A stretch of 36,549 bases of DNA from Myxococcales bacterium (GTDB taxonomy: Bacteria; Myxococcota_A; Polyangia; Polyangiales; Polyangiaceae), in assembly GCA_025355005.1 (NCBI GenBank), contig JANXLV010000240.1, positions 1-36,549 of the forward strand, read 5' to 3'. Under the pieces are notes generated by a model, which was not told the DNA's origin, searched no databases, and worked only from the letters and a program-made list of their open reading frames with translations. Within the stretch, counting starts at the first letter, position 1; each line of letters starts with the position of its first letter. The position numbers were made by a program, and so were the translations under genes. Shown piece after piece: positions 26,701 to 32,528 of this stretch.

Positions 26701-27798
26701 CGTACCAGTTCCCGGCGCCATGATCGCGCCGTAGCTCCGAGTGATCGCGGCGGCGACGCTGGGCAGTGTGGCTTCGACGTCCTTCGAGAGGTGACGGCTG
26801 TCAGTGCGCGGATAGCTCACGAGCTTCCACCGCTCGTACAGGCTCTGCAGCACGGTCAGCGTGCGCTGCGCGGTGAGCCCGAAGATGCGGTTCGCGTCGC
26901 GCTGAAGCTCCGCCAGGTCGTAGAGCTGCGGAGGCGGGATGCGCCGCACGTCGCGCCGGACCTCCCCGACCACCGCGCTGGACGCCGGATCACACGCACG
27001 CGCACGCACGCGCTCCGCTTCCTCTCCGTCCGCCGGAAGACGCGGCGCCGTCGCCTTCTCGCGCGGGTCCCGTACGTCGCGCGTGTAGCGGCCCTGGTAC
27101 GCGGCCGCCGCGGAAGCCGCCGCGAAGGTCGCCAGCACCTCCACGTAGTGCTCGGGGACGAACGCGGTGATCGCCTGATCGCGCGCGACGATCATCGCGA
27201 GCGTGGGGGTCTGCACGCGCCCCACGGAGAGCAGATCGTCATGGACCAGGCTGTAGGCCCGCGACAGGTTCATGCCGACGAGCCAGTCCGCACGGCTCCG
27301 CGCGCGTGCCGCAGCCGCGAGCCTGTCGAAGTCCGCGCCGGGCCGCAGCGCGGAGAAGCCCGCGCGGATGGCATCCGGTGTCAGCGAGGAGATCCACAAG
27401 CGACGCACCGCCTTCTTCGCGCCCGCGCTCTCGTAGACGTAGCGGAAGATGAGCTCCCCCTCCCGCCCGGCGTCCGTGGCGCAGATGACGTCACCGATGT
27501 CGCGAGAGCGAAGCAGCTTCTTCACGACGGCGAACTGCTCACGCGTGCTCTCGCCCACCTTGAGCGGCCACTCCTGCGGCAGCATGGGGAGCTCCGACAG
27601 GCTCCACCGCTTCCACGCCGGGTTCATCTCGTGTGGCTCCCCGAGCGCGACGAGGTGCCCGATCGCCCACGTGACGACGTACCCGTTGCCCTCCAGGAGC
27701 CCCTGCCCGCGCTGCGTCGCGCCGAGCACGGCCGCGATGTCCCGCGCGACGCTTGGCTTCTCCGCAATGACGAGTGTCCTTTTAACGGTGCTGCTCAT
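23791..27798 (-). CDS. Topoisomerase III - RecQ helicase fusion protein
   Basis: The 1335-residue polypeptide combines two enzymes that normally act as a complex. Residues 1-625 are topoisomerase III: TOPRIM start VIAEKPSVARD, TDAGREGE at 108-115, the SVGRVQTPT block and the catalytic tyrosine in SYPRTDS (Y329). Residues about 660-1335 are RecQ: Walker A MPTGAGKS (K698), DEAH at 791-794, ALTATAT, the RecQ zinc cysteines (C-x16-C-x2-C-x2-C near 1100-1120), a winged-helix region and a C-terminal HRDC domain. Between them lies a Ser/Met/Leu/Pro repeat linker. RecQ-Topo III pairs decatenate DNA and dissolve double Holliday junctions. ATG 27798 is chosen by homology to Topo III N-termini; ATG 27846 is the alternative and fits the proposed sigma-54 start site more closely. 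All key motifs are intact. Confidence 0.92.
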   Translation of the reverse strand: MSSTVKRTLVIAEKPSVARDIAAVLGATQRGQGLLEGNGYVVTWAIGHLVALGEPHEMNPAWKRWSLSELPMLPQEWPLKVGESTREQFAVVKKLLRSRDIGDVICATDAGREGELIFRYVYESAGAKKAVRRLWISSLTPDAIRAGFSALRPGADFDRLAAAARARSRADWLVGMNLSRAYSLVHDDLLSVGRVQTPTLAMIVARDQAITAFVPEHYVEVLATFAAASAAAAYQGRYTRDVRDPREKATAPRLPADGEEAERVRARACDPASSAVVGEVRRDVRRIPPPQLYDLAELQRDANRIFGLTAQRTLTVLQSLYERWKLVSYPRTDSRHLSKDVEATLPSVAAAITRSYGAIMAPGTGTRPLGKRFVDDAKVGDHHAIIPTETSPQSALPNDEQNIYDLVCRRLVSAYHDEHVLGVTHVTTMITSPGHVDRYLSSGTSVEQVGWKIAERPRRTQDITPLLPGGLVTGEERRVAEAKIVSKQTEPPPHLSDATLLTAMETAGRTLDEREMSEAMREKGLGTAATRAAILETLLTRAYVTREGRTLRATDKGTALIARVHPHVKSPAMTGEWESKLSGIERGERDFDGFMREIERYVTEVVGGAKNNPPTPRSREREGSTSESKSMSMSMSMSLSPLPLPLPLPLPSPSPSSLHSLLRSPFNLSSFRPAQEAVCSAVASGRDVLLVMPTGAGKSLCYQLPGMARGGTTLVVSPLIALMEDQVAKLLAIGLRAARIHSGRDRAESRAACVDYLAGNLDFLFIAPERLRVPGFPEMLARRKPTLVAIDEAHCISQWGHDFRPDYRMLGERLPLLRPAPIVALTATATPEVQDDIAKELGLTDCARFIRGFRRENLAVEVLERSKKARADVILRLLGDREQRPAIVYAPTRKEAESLAKLLGKRGRVATYHAGLSASVRDKAQSAFLSGKADVIVATTAFGMGIDKADVRTVIHAALPATIEGYYQEIGRAGRDGLPSRAIMLHGFQDTKTHEFFFERDHPDEADLVKIWSALTDEFQPFAEVQRQSRLSMEAYEKAFEKLWVHGGAVLRGDLVARAPGPEGLAFRGRYARHVAHKREQLTKMQAYATSAGCRMQSLVRHFGDRNDAGNPCGTCDVCAPASRLAEELSVATADEQVRLGQVLRALRAVAPRDLTMGQLHRDVSEDLSRGEIVRLVSGLARAGWVRLRDDFMEKDGKTITFQRVTVVGAETDLPDVSQIMLDAAPAPAARSRARADRPNRERRTRKTRAPRANGATGGRVSVADAGPVGVALRTFRAAEARRLGVPAFRIFSDRVLVAMVAAKPSSVDELSTVSGVGPSLVNRYGNALLSFFRA
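25846..25909. repeat. Two hexanucleotide microsatellites in the Topo III-RecQ linker
   Basis: Five tandem GGGCAA units plus a partial one (25846-25879) and four tandem GACATC units followed by a variant GACTTC (25886-25915) lie side by side in the coding sequence. On the minus strand they encode alternating Leu-Pro and Ser-Met dipeptides. Both units are six bases, so gain or loss of copies changes linker length but never the reading frame. Confidence 0.9.
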
Positions 27799-27867
27799 CG
27801 AGGAGTGAACGCATGTATAGCTTACGGTCTGCGGTTCTGTCTGCATCGGTCACCGAGCGCGATGCCT

Positions 27868-27883
27868 AGCTAGCCGTGTGCCA
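27868..27883 (-). promoter_or_regulatory. Sigma-54 type promoter upstream of the Topo III-RecQ gene
   Basis: On the minus strand TGGCACACGGCTAGCT matches the -24/-12 consensus TGGCACG-N4-TTGCW at all but two positions, with exact GG-to-GC spacing. Transcription would start near 27857, eleven bases before ATG 27846 and about 59 before ATG 27798. A GACC-type palindrome lies 76 bases upstream of that start site. This is a sequence match only. Confidence 0.5.
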
Positions 27884-27925
27884 CCACCGTTTCAGGGAAA
27901 TTCAAGCCGATCGTAAACAATGTGG

Positions 27926-27952
27926 CTGACCGCGGTCAGACTGCGGCCGACC
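27926..27952. promoter_or_regulatory. Palindromic candidate activator site (CTGACCGCGGTCAG) plus half-site
   Basis: A perfect 14-bp palindrome occupies 27926-27939, and a further GACC half-site lies 21 bases on, at 27949-27952. The same core, GACC-NN-GGTC, occurs twice before the coiled-coil gene at 31993-32025. Each occurrence lies about 75-110 bp upstream of a sigma-54-like promoter. It could alternatively be part of a hairpin after the neighbouring lipoprotein gene, which ends at 27993. Confidence 0.45.
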
Positions 27953-27992
27953 GCCTTTGACCGGGAGCCACGAACCACAATCTCGTCGGCCG

Positions 27993-28751
27993 TCACTCCT
28001 TCGTTGCTGTGGAGATACCGGGCTCGGGTTGGCCGCCCATGGCTGGCGTTGTCTGCTGGTACTGCAGGGTCTTGGTGTCCGCCGTGAAGTCGTAGACGCT
28101 GCCATCGTCGAGCGTGAGCTGCGTGGCGCTCTTCGTGTAGTTGTTCATGCCCGCCTGGCCGCCCGTGATGGTGACGCTGCAGTCGCAGTGATCGACGTCG
28201 GCGCCGTCTGCGCAGGACGCTCCTGGCAGTTGGGTCGCGAGGAGCTGTCCAAGGGCCGCGCACGGTTGGGCCTGGAACTGCGCCGGGAAGCAGGTCCTGG
28301 CGACTGTGAGGACGAGGTTCGAGGTGGTGACGACATTGCGTGCGACCTGCGTGGCCGTGAAGATGACGCGGCCCTGGACCTTGCCCTTCGCGCTCTTGAT
28401 AGTCGGCTTTTCTGCGCCCATGCATGCGGACGCCAGGCTCGTCAGCATGGTCGTGTCGATACACGCGGCCGTGTAGTCCCAGGTGCCGATCGGATCGCCG
28501 CCCATCGCGCTGAACGCCGGGCAGTTGTCGAACTGGATGTCCACCGCCGGAGGGAGGCCAGCGTCCTTCGAGCCGCCTGCGTCCACGCCGCCGCCGCCAC
28601 CAGAGTCGGCACCACCGCCGCCCGCATCACCACCGCCGCCGCCCGCATCACCACCACCGCCGCCGGCGTCCGTGTTCCCGCCCGACGTCGTCGAGCCACC
28701 ACACGCCGCAGCCAACACGAGCACCAAGGAAGCGCATAGAAGACGTTTCAA
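27993..28751 (-). CDS. Lipoprotein with Gly/Asp repeat linker, function unknown
   Basis: The 252-residue product begins KRLLCASLVLVLAAAC (anchor Cys 17), continues with a tandem (Gly)5-Asp-Ala linker coded by near-identical 18-21-base units around 28583-28670, and ends in a domain of about 180 residues with several cysteines. The stretch YDFTADTKTLQY near the end suggests a small beta domain. I do not recognise the family. A TTG at 28751 is chosen as start because AAAGGCGGG lies just upstream and translation begins exactly at the signal peptide. ATGs at 28823 and 28835 would add a charged, non-signal stretch. The gene is divergent from the M16 pair. Confidence 0.7.
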   Translation of the reverse strand: MKRLLCASLVLVLAAACGGSTTSGGNTDAGGGGGDAGGGGGDAGGGGADSGGGGGVDAGGSKDAGLPPAVDIQFDNCPAFSAMGGDPIGTWDYTAACIDTTMLTSLASACMGAEKPTIKSAKGKVQGRVIFTATQVARNVVTTSNLVLTVARTCFPAQFQAQPCAALGQLLATQLPGASCADGADVDHCDCSVTITGGQAGMNNYTKSATQLTLDDGSVYDFTADTKTLQYQQTTPAMGGQPEPGISTATKE

Positions 28752-28873
28752 GACATCCCGCCTTTCAGTTGGTCGGGTTGCACGAGCGCTTCGCGCTGCG
28801 GGGTCTCCGACATGTTCACGCATGGATGATAGCACCGTTAACGCGGGGCCCCAGGCGTGCTATTTCGGGCCAC

Positions 28874-30454
28874 ATGAGCCACGATCTTCGTCTCGCGATC
28901 GCCACCACCGTCGCCATCATCGCTGGCGCTACCGTCGCTGGCAACGCGACCGCGGCGCCGACGACCCCGCCCAACACGACCACGCCCGCGCCGAAGAGCG
29001 GCCCTGTCTCCTCGCCCGCTCCCGCGACCGGCCCCGCGCTAGCAGCACCGGCCGCCGCGCCTGCCGCTGCTCCGGCCCCCGCGTCTGGCGACAAGGTCGC
29101 TGCCGTGAAGCTCGACGTGCGACGCGAGACGCTCGACAACGGCCTCCGCGTCATCATGTCGGTGGATCACACCACGCCGACCATCGCGGTCGACGTGGTC
29201 TACGACGTGGGCAGCCGCAACGAGGAGCGCGGGCGCGCAGGCTTCGCGCACCTCTTCGAGCACATGATGTTCCAGGGCTCGAAGAACGTCGCGCGCGGCG
29301 AGCACTTCAAGCTCATCTCCGCACACGGCGGCGCAATGAACGGCACCACGAACGAGGACCGCACGAACTACTTCGAGATGCTGCCTGCCGGTGAGCTCCC
29401 GCTCGCGCTCTGGCTCGAGGCAGACCGCATGCGATCGCTCGACGTCTCTCAGTCGAACCTGGACAACCAGCGCCAGGTCGTCGAGGAGGAGTACAGGATG
29501 CGCGTGCTCAACGCTGCGTACGTGCCCTCGTACATCCGTCTGTCGGAGCTCGTGTTCCAGGGCTACTGGCCGTACGAGCACGCCGCGATCGGCACCATGC
29601 CCGACCTCGAGGCCGCGCAGCTCCAGTGGGTGCGCGCGTTCCACGACGCGTACTACGCGCCGAACAACGCGGTGCTCGCGATCTCTGGCGACATCGACGC
29701 CGACAACACGCTCATGCTCGTGAAGCGCTTCTTCGGCGGCATCGCGAAGCAGCCCAGCATTCCGAAGTACGAGCCGCCGCCGATGCCCGCGCAAGCTGCG
29801 CCGCGCAACGCCGTCATGGAGGACGAGCACGCGAAGCTCGCTGCCGTCATCGACGCCTGGCCGATCCCGCCAGCGCGCGACAAGGATCACTACGCGCTCG
29901 AGCTCGCATCCATGGTCCTGACGGACGGCGAGAGCTCGCGTCTCTACAAGAACCTGGTGCGCGAGCGCAGTGTCGCGGCCGACGTGAGCTCCGGAACGGA
30001 CGACCACCGCGGGCCCGACATGTTCACGCTCACGGCGCGCGTCGCCGGCAAGGCGAAGCCGGACGACGTGCACAAGCTCCTCCTCGCAGAGGTCGACAGG
30101 CTCGGCAAGGCTGGCCCCACGGACGCGGAGCTCGCCAAGGTGAAGAGCCGCATCAAGACGCAGTTTCTGATGGGCCTGCAATCCAACATCGCGCGCGCGC
30201 AGCGCCTCGCGGAGTTCGAGCTCTATCATGGCAACGCGGAGCTCCTGAACTCGGAGCTCGACAGGTACCTCGCCGTCACTGGCGCCGACATCAAGAAGGC
30301 CGTCGCCACCTACCTGGTCCCGACGAAGAGCACCCATATCGACGTGAAGCCGGCGCCCGAGAAGCCCGCAGAAAAGCCGGCGGACAAGCCTGCAGAGAAG
30401 CCAGTCGCCGCGCCCGCCCAGCCTGCGTCCACGCCCGCAACGGAGAAGAAGTGA
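28874..30454 (+). CDS. M16-family zinc metallopeptidase, catalytic member of a pair
   Basis: The 526-residue protein has an export signal, an Ala/Pro linker to about residue 72, and a peptidase domain with the inverted zinc motif HLFEH (126-130). The third ligand is probably in the VVEEEYR block (E204-E206). It matches pitrilysin-type (M16B) bacterial peptidases. The C-terminus is an Ala/Pro/Lys-rich tail. Its stop codon overlaps the start of the next gene by one base, which encodes an M16 protein without the zinc motif. Such pairs form a clam-shell heterodimer that degrades peptides in the periplasm or at the envelope. ATG 28874 directly precedes the signal peptide. Confidence 0.9.
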   Translation: MSHDLRLAIATTVAIIAGATVAGNATAAPTTPPNTTTPAPKSGPVSSPAPATGPALAAPAAAPAAAPAPASGDKVAAVKLDVRRETLDNGLRVIMSVDHTTPTIAVDVVYDVGSRNEERGRAGFAHLFEHMMFQGSKNVARGEHFKLISAHGGAMNGTTNEDRTNYFEMLPAGELPLALWLEADRMRSLDVSQSNLDNQRQVVEEEYRMRVLNAAYVPSYIRLSELVFQGYWPYEHAAIGTMPDLEAAQLQWVRAFHDAYYAPNNAVLAISGDIDADNTLMLVKRFFGGIAKQPSIPKYEPPPMPAQAAPRNAVMEDEHAKLAAVIDAWPIPPARDKDHYALELASMVLTDGESSRLYKNLVRERSVAADVSSGTDDHRGPDMFTLTARVAGKAKPDDVHKLLLAEVDRLGKAGPTDAELAKVKSRIKTQFLMGLQSNIARAQRLAEFELYHGNAELLNSELDRYLAVTGADIKKAVATYLVPTKSTHIDVKPAPEKPAEKPADKPAEKPVAAPAQPASTPATEKK

Positions 30455-31977
30455 TGAGCCGAAACGCCCCGTTCTCCACACTCGCCGCGCTCGCCTTGTC
30501 CATGGCCGCATGCGGCGGGCCTCAGGTCGATTCGAAGCCACTCCACGCCGACCTGCCGAACCATGTCCTCTCCACGCCTCCGAAGGCGAAGGGCAAGTCC
30601 GCTGCGCGTGAGAGCGCGCCCACGTCGCTCAGCCAGAAGGAGAGCGTGATCCCCAAGCCGACGCGCAAGACGTTGCCGTCCGGACTCTCGGTCGCCGTGC
30701 TCGAGTCGCACGCGCTCCCGATCGTGCAGCTGCGCGTCCTCATCCACGCGGGCAACGGCTACGGCGCGCCCGCGGTCGCAGAGGTGACCGCCGACCTCCT
30801 GAAGGACGGCGGCGCGGGCAACTGGACCAGCGCGGAGGTGCTGCGTCGCGTGGAGACCATGGGCGGCGATCTCGGCGTCGGCGTGCGCACGGACGCGACG
30901 GTGCTGTCGCTCGCGGTTCCGAAGGACAAGATGAAGGAGGCGCTCTCGATCCTGGGAGAGGTCGCCAGCGCTCCTCGCTTCGACGCGACGGAGCTCGGCA
31001 AGCTGAAGGAGCGGCTCGTGGACGAGGCGGAGTCGCGCGCACGCCAGAGCGGTGGCTTCACCGCGCAGCGCGTGGCATTCAGCACGTTCTACACCGGCAC
31101 GTACAGCCACTACGACGTGCTCGCGAGCGAGGTGAAGAAGGTCTCCGCGAAGGACGTCCAGGACTTCCACAAGAAGTTCTACGTTGCGAAGAACATGGAG
31201 GTCGTGGTCGCCGGTGACGTGGACCCCGAGTCCGCCGCGAACGAGGTAGCGAAGGCGTTCGGCAAGCTGCGCGGAGACGCGGCGCCGGAGGTCACATTTC
31301 CCGCACCGAAGGCCGTGGAGAAGCGGCGCGTGATCATCGCGGACCGTCCGAAGAGCGTGCAGAGCGACATCTACGTCGTCGGCATCGCGCCGGAGCGCAA
31401 GAGCCCCAAGTTCCCGGCCATGCGCGTCGCGAACCAGGTCCTTGGTGGCGGCGTCGCGGGGCGCCTCTTCGCGGATGTACGCGAGAGCCGCTCGCTCGCG
31501 TACTCCACGGGCTCGCAGATCATCGACGTCGCGCACGGGCCGATGCTCACGTTCGCCACGGCGGGCACGCAGACGCCGAAGACCGTGGATGCGGTGCAAG
31601 GGCTGCTCGACAACCTGACCAAGATGCAGGGCGGCGTCACGGCCGCAGAGAACGACGGCGCGCGCCGCTACCTCGCGGACATCTTCGCGGTGCGGCTGGA
31701 GACGCTCGGGGCGCTCGCGGATCTCTACGTCGCGAAGGACACGATCGGTCTGCCGGACGACTACTACGACGGCTACAAGAAGGAGCTCCGCGAGATGACC
31801 ATCGAGGCGACGAACGCCGCCGCGAAGGAGCTCTTCGATCCGGCCCGCGTCGTCGTCATCGTCGCGGGCGACGCGTCCGTGATCGCCGAAGGTCTACGCA
31901 AGTTCGGGGAGGTCACCGTGACGAACCCCGAGGCCGACTTCGCCGTGACGAAGACGCTGCCGGCGGCCACGCCCTGA
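30454..31977 (+). CDS. M16-family peptidase-like lipoprotein, non-catalytic partner
   Basis: The 507-residue product begins with a lipoprotein signal (LSMAACGG) and an M16 domain. Where the zinc motif HXXEH should be, it reads AVAEVTADLL, so it cannot bind zinc. The substrate-binding Arg and Tyr region of the second domain is kept (RLFADVRESRSLAYST). This is the usual division of labour in bacterial M16B heterodimers. The start codon overlaps the stop of the catalytic subunit (TGATG), implying coupled synthesis at equal amounts, and the lipid anchor would place the pair on a membrane. Confidence 0.9.
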   Translation: MSRNAPFSTLAALALSMAACGGPQVDSKPLHADLPNHVLSTPPKAKGKSAARESAPTSLSQKESVIPKPTRKTLPSGLSVAVLESHALPIVQLRVLIHAGNGYGAPAVAEVTADLLKDGGAGNWTSAEVLRRVETMGGDLGVGVRTDATVLSLAVPKDKMKEALSILGEVASAPRFDATELGKLKERLVDEAESRARQSGGFTAQRVAFSTFYTGTYSHYDVLASEVKKVSAKDVQDFHKKFYVAKNMEVVVAGDVDPESAANEVAKAFGKLRGDAAPEVTFPAPKAVEKRRVIIADRPKSVQSDIYVVGIAPERKSPKFPAMRVANQVLGGGVAGRLFADVRESRSLAYSTGSQIIDVAHGPMLTFATAGTQTPKTVDAVQGLLDNLTKMQGGVTAAENDGARRYLADIFAVRLETLGALADLYVAKDTIGLPDDYYDGYKKELREMTIEATNAAAKELFDPARVVVIVAGDASVIAEGLRKFGEVTVTNPEADFAVTKTLPAATP

Positions 31978-31992
31978 GTCGGTCGACGTCGA

Positions 31993-32025
31993 CTGACCGT
32001 GGTCAGCAGCGGTCGACCATGGTCG
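31993..32025. promoter_or_regulatory. Two GACC-NN-GGTC palindromes 20 bp apart
   Basis: CTGACCGTGGTCAG (31993-32006) and CGACCATGGTCG (32014-32025) have centres exactly 20 bp apart, about two helical turns. They lie roughly 87 and 107 bp upstream of the start site predicted from the sigma-54-like promoter at 32080. That is where enhancer-binding proteins normally bind. A related palindrome lies before the Topo III-RecQ gene. They also follow the M16 stop codon closely and could serve as a hairpin there, but no T tract follows. Confidence 0.5.
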
Positions 32026-32079
32026 GCAGATGCTCTTCGGCTTGTAGCCTTCCACCACGCGATCCTGCATGCGCGGGCG

Positions 32080-32095
32080 TGGCATGGGCGTTGCT
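32080..32095 (+). promoter_or_regulatory. Sigma-54 type promoter of the coiled-coil gene
   Basis: TGGCATGGGCGTTGCT matches TGGCACG-N4-TTGCW at every conserved position except one C-to-T change that the consensus tolerates, with correct spacing. The predicted start is near 32106, leaving an 18-base leader before ATG 32124. Confidence 0.6.
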
Positions 32096-32123
32096 CGGAG
32101 CGGTGCTACACTCGGAGAAGACG

Positions 32124-32420
32124 ATGAGCGATCTTACGACGAAGGTATTGATCCAGATTCGTGACGAGATCAAGGGCACGCGCGACGATCTCAACACACG
32201 GCTCGACGCGACCAATTCGCGGCTCGACGCGACCAATTCGCGGCTCGAGGTCCTGGGGCGGCGTCAGGTGGAGTCGGACGTTCGCGTAGGTACAGAGCTG
32301 GTGGGCGTGCGGAACGCGGTCGAGCGGGTCGTCGAGCTCCTGCGCATCGATCGATCGTTGCGCCACGACATGGACGACCTGAAGGAGCGCGTCGCGAAGC
32401 TCGAGCGCAAGACCGGATAG
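32124..32420 (+). CDS. Small coiled-coil protein
   Basis: The 98-residue product is almost entirely helical and heptad-like: it starts MSDLTTKVLIQIRDEI, has two exact LDATNSR heptads coded by a 21-base tandem repeat (32210-32251 region), and ends in RHDMDDLKERVAKLERK. There is no signal peptide or membrane segment, so it is likely a cytoplasmic oligomer-forming protein. A GGAGAAG ribosome-binding site is well placed. It is preceded by the best sigma-54-like promoter in the window. I do not recognise a specific family and assign no function. Confidence 0.75.
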   Translation: MSDLTTKVLIQIRDEIKGTRDDLNTRLDATNSRLDATNSRLEVLGRRQVESDVRVGTELVGVRNAVERVVELLRIDRSLRHDMDDLKERVAKLERKTG

Positions 32421-32528
32421 GCTACTGCGGGAGCTCGGAAAGCAAGCCGGCGAGCTGAGGGCCGCGGCGGTGATGCTCCTCAGCGAGAGCCAGGCGCGGG
32501 CGGCGACTCGCGCCCAAGCGCGCGTGAG

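Noticed and set aside
26098..27873. Plus-strand open frame opposite the topoisomerase part
   Set aside because: Antisense shadow; the minus strand carries complete Topo III motifs.
29039..30541. Minus-strand open frame opposite the M16 peptidase gene
   Set aside because: Antisense shadow; M16 motifs are on the plus strand.
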